DNA of 64,000 bases from Leifsonia shinshuensis (GCF_031456835.1 NZ_JAVDVK010000001.1:2356001-2420000); one strand, 5' to 3'. Counted from the first letter of the stretch, positions 52,403 through 61,562 are shown. The notes: generated by a model not told the origin, from the letters alone. A program made the numbers and translations.

Positions 52403-53698
52403 GTGAGCAGCGCATCCACCCCTCCGGCCGGGTCGCTCGCGCGCCGGCTGGGGCTCGGCGACGCCATCGCGATCGGCCTCGGCTCGATGATCGGCGCCGG
52501 GGTCTTCGCCGCCTTCGCGCCGGCCGCCGCAGCAGCCGGGGCCGCGCTGCTGGTCGGGCTGGTGATCGCGGGCTTCGTCGCGTTCTGCAACGCGACCTCG
52601 TCGGCGCAGCTGGCCGCGCAGTATCCGACCTCCGGCGGAACGTACGTCTACGGTCGCGAGCGCCTCGGCGAGTGGACCGGCTTCGTCGCGGGCTGGTCGT
52701 TCGTCGTCGGCAAGACGGCGAGCTCGGCGGCGATGGCGCTGACCTTCGCGAGCTACGCGGTGCCCGGTCCGTGGGTGAAGCCGGTGGCCGTGCTGGCCGT
52801 CGCGGCGCTCACCGTCGTGAACACGCTCGGGGTGACGCGCACCGCGCTGCTGACGCGCGTCCTCGTCGTCGTCTCCCTCATCGCTCTGGCGGTCGCCATC
52901 ACGATCGGCTTCGGGCACACCGCGGCGAGCGCCGCGCTGCCGGGTCCCGAGGTCACGCTGTACGGGGTCCTGCAGTCGGCCGGATTCCTGTTCTTCGCCT
53001 TCGCCGGGTACGCCCGGGTGGCGACGATGGGCGAGGAGGTGGTGGATCCGGCGCGCACCATCCCGCGCGCGATCACGACCGCCCTCGCGGCGGTGCTGGT
53101 GGTCTACGCCCTCGTCGCGGTGTCGGCCCTGCACGCACTTGGGCCGGCGGGGCTGGCCGCGTCACCGGCGCCGCTCGACACTGTCGCGGCCACCAGCGGT
53201 GCGGCGTGGCCGGGCGTCGTCATCCGGATCGGCGCCGCCACCGCCGCGCTCGGCGCACTGCTGGCGATGATCGCGGGAATCGGACGGACGACGCTGGCGA
53301 TGGCCCGCAACCGCGACCTCCCCGGGTGGCTGTCGGCCGTGCATCCGCGCTTCCGCGTGCCGTACCGGGCGGAGCTCCTGCTCGGCCTGATCGTCTGCGT
53401 TCTCGTCCTGACGACCGACCTGCGCGGCGCGATCGGGTTCTCGTCGTTCGGCGTGCTGCTCTACTACCTGGTCGCCAACGCCTCCGCCTGGACCCAGGAC
53501 CGCCCCCATAGGCGGTACCCGCGCCTCCTCGCCGTCGCGGGGGCGATCGGCTGCGCGGTGCTGGTCGCGACTCTGCCGCCGACGTCCATCCTGGCCGGGG
53601 TGCTGGTCGTCGCCGCCGGGATCGGCTACCGTTTCGTGCGTCTACGGGCGATGGCCGCGCGAGACAGACGCAGCGAGAAGAGCGGAGGGATGCCATGA
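52403..53698 (+). CDS. APC-superfamily amino-acid/polyamine permease
   Basis: 431 residues from GTG 52403 (weak ribosome-binding site). Twelve membrane segments; the first contains the consensus GLGSMIGAGVFAAFAPAA, where the unwound G-S-M-I-G-A-G binds the amino-acid backbone, and YPTSGGTYVYGRERLGEWTGFVAGW follows. FAFAGYARVATMGEEVVDP marks helix 6. Its substrate is not predictable. The stop overlaps the zinc-finger gene start by 4 bases. Confidence 0.87.
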   Translation: MSSASTPPAGSLARRLGLGDAIAIGLGSMIGAGVFAAFAPAAAAAGAALLVGLVIAGFVAFCNATSSAQLAAQYPTSGGTYVYGRERLGEWTGFVAGWSFVVGKTASSAAMALTFASYAVPGPWVKPVAVLAVAALTVVNTLGVTRTALLTRVLVVVSLIALAVAITIGFGHTAASAALPGPEVTLYGVLQSAGFLFFAFAGYARVATMGEEVVDPARTIPRAITTALAAVLVVYALVAVSALHALGPAGLAASPAPLDTVAATSGAAWPGVVIRIGAATAALGALLAMIAGIGRTTLAMARNRDLPGWLSAVHPRFRVPYRAELLLGLIVCVLVLTTDLRGAIGFSSFGVLLYYLVANASAWTQDRPHRRYPRLLAVAGAIGCAVLVATLPPTSILAGVLVVAAGIGYRFVRLRAMAARDRRSEKSGGMP

Positions 53699-54057
53699 GC
53701 ACGGCGCGCATCGACGGGATCGACCCGGCGGCGGCCCCGTCCGGCACCGGGTGTGAGGAGTGCGGCGAGACCGGCAGCTGGTGGCTGCACCTGCGCCGCT
53801 GCGCCGAGTGCGGGCACGTCGGATGCTGCGACGACTCGCTGAACACGCATGCGACGAAGCACGCGCAGAGCACCGGGCATCCGATCATCCAGAGCTTCGA
53901 GCCCGGCGAGGACTGGTTCTACGACTACCGCACCCAAGCTTTCGTCGACGGCCCGCGGCTCGCTCCCCCGGAGAGCCATCCGAGCACCCAGTCCGTGCCG
54001 GGACCGGCGGACCGCGTACCGCGCGACTGGGAGCGCAGGCTCGAGGAGCGCGGCTGA
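53695..54057 (+). CDS. UBP-type zinc-finger protein
   Basis: 120 residues. Ligands fit a UBP (ZnF-UBP, PF02148) finger: C20-x2-C23, C36-x2-C39, C44, H52, H56 and H62, with the aromatic patch WWLHLRRC and GHVGCCDDS. DWFYDYRTQAFVD closes the domain. In eukaryotes this fold binds the free C-terminus of ubiquitin; short bacterial versions are common in actinobacteria, with unknown partner. Coupled by a 4-base overlap to the APC permease gene. Confidence 0.85.
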   Translation: MSTARIDGIDPAAAPSGTGCEECGETGSWWLHLRRCAECGHVGCCDDSLNTHATKHAQSTGHPIIQSFEPGEDWFYDYRTQAFVDGPRLAPPESHPSTQSVPGPADRVPRDWERRLEERG

Positions 54058-54140
54058 CGCTCGCGGCTGACGGCGCTGACGCGGCACCGCATCCTGATCG
54101 GGGCCTGTTCCGCGACCCGCTTCCCGGTTAGCGTGGCGGC

Positions 54141-55364
54141 ATGAGCCCGTCGTCGAAGTCGGAGACCTTCCTGGAGGTCGACGGCGAGCAGGTGCGCATC
54201 TCCAGCCCGGACAAGGTCGTGTTCCCGGAGCCCGGGCTGACCAAGCTCGACCTGGCCCGGTACTACGTGTCCGTGGCGGACGGCGCGCTGCGCGGCGCGG
54301 GCGGTCGGCCCATGGTGCTCAAGCGCTACGTCAAAGGGCTGACGCAGGAGCCGTTCTTCCAGAAGCGCGTGCCGGAGGGGCATCCCGCCTACATCGACAC
54401 CGCCACCCTGCACTACGCCCGCGGCACCTCGGCCGAGGAGGCCGTCGTGCGCAACGCCGCCGGGCTGGCGTGGGTCTCCAACCTCGGCTGCCTCGACCTC
54501 AACCCGCATCCCGTGCGCGCGGAGGACCTTGACCATCCCGACGAGCTGCGCGTCGACCTCGACCCGATGCCCGGGGTCGACTGGTCGCAGATCATCGACG
54601 TCGCCTTCATCGCGCGCGACGTGCTCGAGGACACCGGACTGGTCGGCTGGCCGAAGACGAGCGGGTCGCGCGGGCTGCACATCCTGGTCCGCATCGAGCC
54701 GCGCTGGAGCTTCGCCGACGTGCGCCTGGCCGCCGAGACGCTCGCGCGCGAAGTCGAGAACCGCGCCCCGGGGCTCGCGACCACGCGCTGGTGGAAGGAG
54801 GAGCGCGGCGAGAGCGTCTTCGTCGACTTCAACCAGAACGCGAAAGACCGCACGGTCGCCTCCGCGTACTCCATCCGGGCGCTGCCGGACGCACGCGTCT
54901 CCACCCCGCTGGACTGGGACGAGGTCCGCTCACGGCGCCCCGAGGAGTTCACCGTTCCGACCGTGCTGCAGCGCTTCGCCGAGCGCGGCGACCCGCACGC
55001 CGGGCTCGACGACGCCGCCGGCTCCTTGAATGCGCTGCTCGACCTGACGCGACAGCTCGGCCCCGCCGAGAAGCCGCCGCGGGGCGGTGACGGCGCGGGC
55101 CGCCGCGTCTCGCAGATGCCGCTCATCGAGGTCGCGCGCACCAAGACGAAGCCCGAGGCGATGGAGGCGCTCGACCGCTGGAAGGCGGAGCATCCGGACG
55201 CCGCCGCGCAGCTGCATCCCGCGGACGAGCTCGTCGACGGGATGCGCGGCTCCAGCTCGCTCTGGTACCGCGTGCGGATCAACCTGCAGCACATCCCGGA
55301 GGCCGACCGCCCGGAGCAGGGCCCGCTGCTGGCCGACTACGACCCGTGGGCGGGACGCGGCTGA
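54141..55364 (+). CDS. LigD-type polymerase-domain protein (NHEJ primase-polymerase)
   Basis: 407 residues. The archaeo-eukaryotic primase fold of LigD PolDom: D139 and D141 (VDLDPMPG), SGSRGLHILV with H180, and VFVDFNQN with D229 form the catalytic set; KRYVKGLTQEPFFQKRVP and GLAWVSNLGCLDLNPHP are conserved template/5'-phosphate-contact regions. It adds (ribo)nucleotides during end-joining repair. It is stand-alone: no ligase or nuclease domain is attached and no Ku gene is nearby. Its 3' end overlaps the convergent membrane-protein gene by 28 bases. Confidence 0.9.
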   Translation: MSPSSKSETFLEVDGEQVRISSPDKVVFPEPGLTKLDLARYYVSVADGALRGAGGRPMVLKRYVKGLTQEPFFQKRVPEGHPAYIDTATLHYARGTSAEEAVVRNAAGLAWVSNLGCLDLNPHPVRAEDLDHPDELRVDLDPMPGVDWSQIIDVAFIARDVLEDTGLVGWPKTSGSRGLHILVRIEPRWSFADVRLAAETLAREVENRAPGLATTRWWKEERGESVFVDFNQNAKDRTVASAYSIRALPDARVSTPLDWDEVRSRRPEEFTVPTVLQRFAERGDPHAGLDDAAGSLNALLDLTRQLGPAEKPPRGGDGAGRRVSQMPLIEVARTKTKPEAMEALDRWKAEHPDAAAQLHPADELVDGMRGSSSLWYRVRINLQHIPEADRPEQGPLLADYDPWAGRG

Positions 55365-55660
55365 GCGTTCGTTCGTGAGCGGCGGCCGAGCCACCAACCC
55401 ACTGTGCCGGCCACCAGGATGAGCGATGCCGCCGCGAGACCGAGCGCCCATTGGAGGGCGGCATCCACACCGGAGGGCGCGAAGTACGACGAGCTCAGCG
55501 GGGCGTAGGCGTACCAGCCGAAACTCGTCACCGTACGCGGGACGGCGAACAGGATCGCGGAGACGATCGCGCACGCGATGCCGAGAGCGAAGAGCACGGC
55601 GGCGACGGCGGACGACCGCGAGCGGCGCCCGGACGCGTCCGGTCGGTTCCCCTGCGTCAT
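55337..55660 (-). CDS. Small membrane protein of unknown function
   Basis: 107 residues from ATG 55660 (GGGGGAG close upstream). Two membrane segments (VAAVLFALGIACAIVSAILFAV and LGLAAASLILVAGTVGWWLG) flank an external loop with FGWYAYAPLSSSYF, a pattern seen in small actinobacterial membrane proteins. No named family recognised. The palindrome GAATGG-AA-CCATTC (55682-55695) lies just upstream. Confidence 0.68.
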   Translation of the reverse strand: MTQGNRPDASGRRSRSSAVAAVLFALGIACAIVSAILFAVPRTVTSFGWYAYAPLSSSYFAPSGVDAALQWALGLAAASLILVAGTVGWWLGRRSRTNAQPRPAHGS

Positions 55661-55681
55661 TTCTCCCCCGTCCGCCGACCC

Positions 55682-55695
55682 GAATGGAACCATTC
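55682..55695. promoter_or_regulatory. Short palindrome upstream of the small membrane-protein gene
   Basis: GAATGG and CCATTC flank AA, about 22 bases before the ATG at 55660. The rest of the 290-base region up to the MOSC gene (55951) holds one CCCTATAGGA word at 55714-55723 and GC-rich sequence without a recognisable gene or RNA. Confidence 0.35.
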
Positions 55696-55950
55696 TGCCG
55701 GTATCGGACATTCCCCTATAGGAGCGCGGATCAGCACGGCGAAAAGGGGAGCCGGTGACCGCGCATCCGGACCCGGGGGCCGAGGCTTCGCCCGCGGGGC
55801 GGCGCGAGGGCCGTGCACGGAACCGGGGGGGGTGAGTGCGCGGCCCTCCTTGCCGACGCCGGGATGCGCTGTGCGGCACCGATCGGGCGACTCGCGCAAC
55901 GCGCCCGGCCAGGGGTGGATGCGCGCCCCGGCGTGCGACACGATGGTGGC

Positions 55951-56487
55951 ATGACGGACGCACGCGTGACCTCGGTGAACCGCGACGACGAGCACCGCTT
56001 CTCGAAGCAGCCGCGCCCATCCATCACCCTGATCACCGGTCTGGGCGTCGAGGGGGATGCGCACTTCGGCGCCACCGTGCAGCACCGGTCCCGGGTGCGC
56101 CGCGACCCGACGCAGCCGAACCTCAGGCAGGTGCACCTCATCCAGGCGGAGCTCTTCGACGAGGTCACGCCCGACGTCGAGCCCGGTCAGCTCGGCGAGA
56201 ACGTCACCACCGAGGGCATCGACCTGCTTGGCCTTCCCCGCGGCGCGCGCCTCCGTCTCGGCGACGAGGCCGTCGTCGAAGTGACGGGCCTGCGCAACCC
56301 GTGCGTGCAGATCGACCGCTTCCAGCCGGGACTGCTGAAGCAGGTGGTCGGGACGGATGCCGACGGCGCGACAGTCCGCCGGGCGGGTGTGATGGGGGTC
56401 GTGCTCAGCGGAGGGGTGGTGCGGCCGGGCGACGCGATCGGGGTCGAGCTGCCGGACGGCGAGCGGGAGGCGCTGGCGCCGGTGTGA
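55951..56487 (+). CDS. MOSC-domain protein
   Basis: 178 residues. The MOSC core includes GVEGDAHFGATVQHRSRVRR, RQVHLIQAELFDEV, LGENVTTEGIDL and the conserved Cys C118 in LRNPCVQIDRFQPGL, where molybdenum-cofactor-dependent relatives hold the metal. Short MOSC proteins are linked with molybdenum/sulfur transfer or detoxification (YiiM/MOSC). No other Mo-cofactor gene is nearby. Start chosen at the last ATG before the domain. Confidence 0.85.
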   Translation: MTDARVTSVNRDDEHRFSKQPRPSITLITGLGVEGDAHFGATVQHRSRVRRDPTQPNLRQVHLIQAELFDEVTPDVEPGQLGENVTTEGIDLLGLPRGARLRLGDEAVVEVTGLRNPCVQIDRFQPGLLKQVVGTDADGATVRRAGVMGVVLSGGVVRPGDAIGVELPDGEREALAPV

Positions 56488-56567
56488 CCAGCTCGGAGTA
56501 TCCCCGGAAAGGGGGGTAGACCGGGGCGTCAGTGGTCCGAGTACTCTCAAAAGATGAGGGAAGCTCG

Positions 56568-58613
56568 ATGAAGACGGCTCGGCTGCGCACGGAGCAGGGA
56601 CTCAACAGCCCTTCGCCGTCCCAGCGGCTCTCTCACATCGATGGACTCCGAGCAATCGCAGTGATCGCGGTCATCCTCTACCATTTCGGCGTTCCCGGTC
56701 TTTCGGGCGGCTTCCTCGGGGTCGACGTCTTCTTCGTCATCAGCGGGTACGTCATCAGCCGTTCCCTGACCGCGGCACACAGAGACGAACCCGGGCGCAT
56801 GAGGACGTGGCTACTGGCCTTCTACAGCCGACGGTTGTGGCGCATCGCACCGGCCCTGCTGGCGATGCTGCTCGTTGTGGGGGTGCTGTTCGCGCTCTTC
56901 GAGCCGCGCGGGTATTCGTCCGGAACGATTCTCTGGACGGGAATCGGGGCGTCTGTCGGAGTGTCCAATATGGTGCTGCTCGGGAGTCAGCAGGGGGACT
57001 ATTTCGACGCGACGACGGCGTTCAATCCATTCCTTCACACCTGGTCGCTCGGGGTCGAGGAGCAGTTCTACCTCGTCTTCCCTCTCATCCTCTGGCTCGT
57101 CGTCGCACGTCACTCCAGGCGTGGGCGCTTTCGGGGGCAGGTACTGCTCGGCCTGCTCGCCGCACTCTCCCTGGTGGCCGCCATCTGGATGTGGCGGGCG
57201 GCGCCCGAGGCGTCGTTCTACCTCCTCCCCACGCGGTTCTGGGAATTGGCCGCCGGCGCCCTGGCGTTTCAGGCTGTCGGATGGGCGTCGCGCAGCTTCC
57301 CTGGCGCTGGGGTCCGCCGCGCCATGGCCTGGGTCGCCTCTGCGGCGATCGTCGCGGCGATGGTCGGCCTGGGCGGTCATGACAGCCCCTTCCCCGCCGC
57401 GCTCCTTCCGGTTGCGGCGACCGTGATCCTCATCTGGTTCGCTCCGGCGACAAGCGGATGGTCCGCACCCGGACGCTGGCTGGAGGCGCGTCCGATGAGC
57501 TGGGTGGGCCGTGTCTCGTACTCGCTGTATCTGTGGCACTGGCCGGTGATCGTGATCTGGGTCTGGCTGCTCGGGCATCCGGGGCCGGTCGGCGTGGCGT
57601 GCGCGATCGCCGTCTCGGTCGGGTTCGCCGCGCTGTCGTATTACGTCGTGGAACGTCCAATCCTCCGTGGACGCATGGCCCTGCGACCGCTGCGGCGTCG
57701 CGAGCTGGTGGTCGGGCTGACGGCCGTTACCGCGACGCTCGCCCTCATCGTGGCCGTCGGCTGGCGCCACGACGGCTTCCTTCGCGACTCGCCGATCTCC
57801 CTCTCGGTGACAGCGCGGGCCGCATGGGCGAGCGCGGACCTCGGGGCCGATACAGCACCCTCGCAGAAGGAGACTGGGGGAACGGCGCGATTGATCGTGG
57901 TCGGAGATTCGCACGCCAACGCCTATCGGGCCATGCTCACGACTGCCGCCCGCAGACTCGACATGCCGATCGAGATCGCCAGCCGCTCCGGCTGCGGATA
58001 CACGCTGCTGACGCCGGTGCCCTCCGACGGCCGGTGCGACCCGATTCGCAACGCCGTCGACTCCGCCCGGCGTGGGGACGTCGTCCTGTTCCTCGGCCTG
58101 CGCTCGCCGCGGCTGGCGGACAATGGCGTGCTCGAGCCGACCTACCTTCCTCAGACTGCGGCGAACGCGAAGGAGCGCGAGGAGGCACTTCAACAGTTCA
58201 CGCCCATCGCAGCACGGCTGACGCATGCCGGAATCAGGGTGATCCTCAATAATCCAGAGCCCCTCTTCGCCCACTCGCCCTACATGTGCGACGACTGGTG
58301 GTTCGGTGCGAACAAGGCCTGTCGGCTCCCCGCGACGATGGCGCGCAGCGAAGAAGTGAAGCTCGGCCTTCCGGCCACCCAGAACATCGGCGCCGTGCGG
58401 GGAGAAGTGCCGGAGGTGATGGTCTGGGACGTCTTCGATGCTCTGTGCCCCCATTCCCACGACAGGTGCGGTCAGTACGACGATGACGGCCATCCTCTCT
58501 TCGTGGACACCGATCACGTCTCCGGGTGGGGCAACGCCGCGGCGCTCCCGAGTTTTCAGGAGCTGCTCGAGCGCGCTGCCAACCGCCAGCACGTCGGTGC
58601 AACCGATGATTGA
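56568..58613 (+). CDS. OafA/YrhL-type membrane acyltransferase with C-terminal SGNH domain
   Basis: 681 residues from ATG 56568 (GAGGGAA upstream). The acyltransferase-3 domain has about ten or eleven membrane helices: HIDGLRAIAVIAVILYHF (catalytic His), GGFLGVDVFFVISGY, FYSRRLWRIAPAL and TWSLGVEEQFY. The external SGNH domain begins at GDSH (S448) and ends with D647-x-x-H650 (DTDHVS). Such proteins O-acetylate cell-surface glycans or peptidoglycan, the SGNH domain completing transfer outside. Confidence 0.92.
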   Translation: MKTARLRTEQGLNSPSPSQRLSHIDGLRAIAVIAVILYHFGVPGLSGGFLGVDVFFVISGYVISRSLTAAHRDEPGRMRTWLLAFYSRRLWRIAPALLAMLLVVGVLFALFEPRGYSSGTILWTGIGASVGVSNMVLLGSQQGDYFDATTAFNPFLHTWSLGVEEQFYLVFPLILWLVVARHSRRGRFRGQVLLGLLAALSLVAAIWMWRAAPEASFYLLPTRFWELAAGALAFQAVGWASRSFPGAGVRRAMAWVASAAIVAAMVGLGGHDSPFPAALLPVAATVILIWFAPATSGWSAPGRWLEARPMSWVGRVSYSLYLWHWPVIVIWVWLLGHPGPVGVACAIAVSVGFAALSYYVVERPILRGRMALRPLRRRELVVGLTAVTATLALIVAVGWRHDGFLRDSPISLSVTARAAWASADLGADTAPSQKETGGTARLIVVGDSHANAYRAMLTTAARRLDMPIEIASRSGCGYTLLTPVPSDGRCDPIRNAVDSARRGDVVLFLGLRSPRLADNGVLEPTYLPQTAANAKEREEALQQFTPIAARLTHAGIRVILNNPEPLFAHSPYMCDDWWFGANKACRLPATMARSEEVKLGLPATQNIGAVRGEVPEVMVWDVFDALCPHSHDRCGQYDDDGHPLFVDTDHVSGWGNAAALPSFQELLERAANRQHVGATDD

Positions 58614-58675
58614 GAACGGTCCACCAACGGCGTGAGTCTCTTGCCGCACGCCCGACGACGCGGTTCCATCGGGTC

Positions 58676-59065
58676 ATGCGCATCCGTCAGATCGCCCAGC
58701 GGGCCGTCGACCTGGACAGGGCCGCTCACTTCTACTCGCTGCTTCTCGAGCAGCCGGTCGCCGCGGTGTTCGACCCTCCCGGCCTCGTGTTCTTCACTGG
58801 CGGCGGGATGCGGCTGCTGATCGATCGGGCCGCGCCCAGCAGTCTCATCTACTTCGAGGTGGACGACGTCGATGCAGCCGTAGAACGAATGCGGCCGCAC
58901 GCCACGATCACCACGGAGCCGCACGTGATCTTCCGGCACGACGACGACACGCTGGGGCCGGCCGGGCAGGAGGAGGTACACGCGTTCCTCACCGACAGCG
59001 AGGGCAACACGGTCGGGCTGATCGGCTTCCGTTCCGTGGTCCCGGCGCAGGATGACAGGCGATGA
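58676..59065 (+). CDS. VOC-family (glyoxalase-fold) protein
   Basis: 129 residues, one pair of beta-alpha-beta-beta-beta modules: AVDLDRAAHFYSLLL at the start and FLTDSEGNTVGLIGF at the end, typical of VOC metal enzymes or bleomycin-resistance-like proteins. Which metal ligands are kept is unclear. Its stop overlaps the next gene start by 4 bases. Confidence 0.82.
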   Translation: MRIRQIAQRAVDLDRAAHFYSLLLEQPVAAVFDPPGLVFFTGGGMRLLIDRAAPSSLIYFEVDDVDAAVERMRPHATITTEPHVIFRHDDDTLGPAGQEEVHAFLTDSEGNTVGLIGFRSVVPAQDDRR

Positions 59066-59673
59066 GCCCGGAACCGCCCCGACGGTACTGCTGGATCGGG
59101 CTGGACGACGCATCCCGGTTCGACATCGCCGACCTCCGTTTCGGTGAGAGCTCGCTGACGGCGCAGGGCACCTCGCTCACGAGCGCCTACGCGGCGGCGT
59201 GGACCCTGGACGTCGGGCCCGGCTGGATCACGCGCCGGATCACCGTCACTGTCGCCGCGGACACGTGGCGGCGCTCGCTCGAACTGACGATGGATGCGCG
59301 CGGCGCGTGGGCCGCGCACCCCGAGAGATCAACCGGCGGCCCCGCAGAGCCGCCGGGTCTCACGCCCGGCGCATCCCTCGCCGACGCCGTCGACTGCGAT
59401 CTCGGGCTGTGCCCGGTGACCAACACCATGCCGATCCGGCGACTCGGGCTGCTGCGCGGCGACGTAGCACCCACCCGGATCGCGACGGCGTGGGTCGAGG
59501 TGCCTTCACTCCGCGTCGTGCGAAGCGAGCAGGTCTACGCATCGCAGGGAGGCGTCATCACCTTCCGAACCGGGTCGGGCGACTTCACGGCCGACCTGGT
59601 GACGGACGAGCTGGGCGTGGTGACGCACTACCCGGGCCTCGCCACCGGCGCCGTACCCCCGGCAGCCAGCTGA
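59062..59673 (+). CDS. Putative glycolipid-binding domain protein (PF06475 type)
   Basis: 203 residues. YCWIGLDDASRFDIADL at the N-terminus, WTLDVGPGWITRRITV in the middle and above all the motif VDCDLGLCPVTNTMPIRRL identify the Pseudomonas PA1994-like family, whose fold resembles mycobacterial lipoprotein-localisation factors. No signal peptide is visible. Overlaps the VOC gene by 4 bases, so the two are co-translated. Role unknown. Confidence 0.8.
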   Translation: MSPEPPRRYCWIGLDDASRFDIADLRFGESSLTAQGTSLTSAYAAAWTLDVGPGWITRRITVTVAADTWRRSLELTMDARGAWAAHPERSTGGPAEPPGLTPGASLADAVDCDLGLCPVTNTMPIRRLGLLRGDVAPTRIATAWVEVPSLRVVRSEQVYASQGGVITFRTGSGDFTADLVTDELGVVTHYPGLATGAVPPAAS

Positions 59674-59697
59674 GCGGCCATCCTCCGCCAGACATCC

Positions 59698-59734
59698 AGG
59701 GGTCGCAACACGCCGTTATGGGCGCGCGACCCCT
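59698..59734. repeat. REP-like bipartite hairpin between convergent genes
   Basis: AGGGGTCGC pairs with GCGACCCCT (9 bp), and inside it CGCC pairs with GGCG around GTTATG. GTTATGGGCGCGCGAC differs at two bases from a segment of the hairpin cluster at 21680-21695. It may end transcription from both sides. Confidence 0.6.
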
Positions 59735-59762
59735 CGACGGTGCGGGAGGGGGGCGGCCGCCG

Positions 59763-61562
59763 TCAGCCGCGGCGCGGCTTGCGCGGCGGGCGGTCGTCGC
59801 TCTGCCAGGAGGAGGCGCGGCCGCCGCGACCGCGGTCGGGGCGCAGCTGGATGAGCTTGCCGCCGATGCGCGTGCCGGAGAGTCGCGAGAGCGTGTCGCC
59901 GGGGAGGTCGGCGGGCAGTTCGACGATGCTGAAGTCGGGCATGATCCGGATGTGCCCGAAGTCCTCGCGGCTCAGGCCGCCCTCGTTAGCCAGCGCGCCG
60001 ACGATCTGGCGCGGCTCCACCTTCTGGCGCTTGCCGACTTCGAGGCGGTACGGCGCCATCGGGGTGTCGTTCCGCTCGCGCCGACCCGGACGGTCGCCGC
60101 GGTCGGCCCGCGCTCCCCGGCCGCCCGCGCGGTCGGCTCCGCCGGCCCGGTCGCCCCGGCCCTCGCGCTCCGCCGGCGGCGCCAGCTCGTCGCGTTCGCT
60201 GAGCAGCAGCGGCTCGTCGCCCTGGGCGACCACGGCGAGCGCCGCCGCCACGTCCGCCTCCGGAACGTCGTGGTGCTCGACGTAGTGGGCGATGATCTCG
60301 CGGAAGCGCGAGATCCGCTCCTCCGCCGCGAGCGCCTGGGTGATGGCGTCGTCGAAGCGGGCGAGGCGGGTGACGTTCACGTCGTCCACGCTGGGCAGCT
60401 GCATCTGCGTGAGCGGCTGGCGCGTGGCCTTCTCGATGGCGGTCAGGAGCCGACGCTCACGTGGCGTGACGAAGCTGATCGCCGCGCCGCTGCGTCCGGC
60501 CCGGCCGGTGCGCCCGATGCGGTGGACGTACGACTCGGTGTCGACCGGGATGTCGAAGTTGACCACGTGGCTGATCCGCTCCACGTCGAGCCCGCGCGCC
60601 GCCACATCCGTCGCCACCAGGATGTCGAGCTTGCCCGACTTGAGCTGGTCGACCGTCCGCTCGCGCTGGGCCTGCGCGACGTCGCCGTTGATGGCCGCCG
60701 CCGAGTAACCGCGGGCTCGCAGCCGCTCCGCGAGGGTCTCGGTCTCGTTCTTGGTGCGGACGAAGATGATCATCCCCTCGAAGTTCTCCACCTCGAGGAT
60801 GCGCGTGAGCGCATCCACCTTCTGCGAGTACGACACGACGAGGTACCGCTGTGTCGTGTTCGCCGAGGTGGTCGTCTTCGACTTGACGGTGATCTCTTCG
60901 GGGTCGTGCAGGTACTTCTTCGAGATGCGGCGGATCTGCGCGGGCATCGTCGCCGAGAAGAGGGCGACCTGCTTGTCGTCCGGGGTGTCCGCGAGGATGG
61001 TCTCCACGTCCTCCGCGAACCCCATCTTCAGCATCTCGTCCGCCTCGTCGAGCACGAGGTACTTCAGCTCGGAGAGGTCGAGCGTCCCCTTCTCCAGGTG
61101 GTCCATGATGCGGCCCGGGGTGCCGACGACGATGTGGACGCCGCGGCGCAGCGCGGACAGCTGCACGCCGTATCCTTGCCCGCCGTAGACCGGCAGCAGG
61201 TGCACGCCCTTCATGTGCGTGGCGTAGCTCTCGAAGGCCTCGGCCACCTGCAGCGCCAATTCGCGCGTGGGCGCCAGCACGAGCGCCTGGGGGCTCTTCT
61301 GGGACAGGTCGAGGCGGGACAGGATGGGCAGCGCGAACGCGGCCGTCTTGCCCGTGCCGGTCTGGGCCAGGCCCACGACGTCACGGCCCTGCAGCAGCGG
61401 CGGGATGGTGGCCGCCTGGATGGCGGACGGGGTCTCGTAGCCGACGTCCTTGAGCGCTTTGAGGACGGCGCCCTCCAGCCCCAGCGAGGAGAAGGTCGGC
61501 GCGTCGTCGGCGGCTTCGGCGTCGACGTGGGCTTCGTCGGTGGCGGAATCTGGCGTGGTCAC
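59763..61562 (-). CDS. DEAD-box RNA helicase with DbpA-type RNA-binding domain (DeaD/CsdA-like)
   Basis: 599 residues from a GTG. Helicase motifs: Q-motif with FSSLGLEGAVLKAL, AQTGTGKT (66-73), PTREL, GTPGR, DEAD (172-175), SAT (203-205), then ARGLDVERISHVVNFDIP and HRIGRTGRAGRSG. A charged, Arg/Asp/Gly-rich stretch (about 460-510) leads to the DbpA-like RNA-binding domain (YRLEVGKRQKVEPRQIVGAL) and a basic RGGRASSW-type tail. It unwinds structured RNA in ribosome assembly or cold response. Confidence 0.93.
   Translation of the reverse strand: MTTPDSATDEAHVDAEAADDAPTFSSLGLEGAVLKALKDVGYETPSAIQAATIPPLLQGRDVVGLAQTGTGKTAAFALPILSRLDLSQKSPQALVLAPTRELALQVAEAFESYATHMKGVHLLPVYGGQGYGVQLSALRRGVHIVVGTPGRIMDHLEKGTLDLSELKYLVLDEADEMLKMGFAEDVETILADTPDDKQVALFSATMPAQIRRISKKYLHDPEEITVKSKTTTSANTTQRYLVVSYSQKVDALTRILEVENFEGMIIFVRTKNETETLAERLRARGYSAAAINGDVAQAQRERTVDQLKSGKLDILVATDVAARGLDVERISHVVNFDIPVDTESYVHRIGRTGRAGRSGAAISFVTPRERRLLTAIEKATRQPLTQMQLPSVDDVNVTRLARFDDAITQALAAEERISRFREIIAHYVEHHDVPEADVAAALAVVAQGDEPLLLSERDELAPPAEREGRGDRAGGADRAGGRGARADRGDRPGRRERNDTPMAPYRLEVGKRQKVEPRQIVGALANEGGLSREDFGHIRIMPDFSIVELPADLPGDTLSRLSGTRIGGKLIQLRPDRGRGGRASSWQSDDRPPRKPRRG

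Noticed and set aside
55714..55723. CCCTATAGGA as a third GntR site
   Set aside because: Nine of ten core bases match, but it lies 36 kb away before genes without link to fucose use; a chance match is likely.
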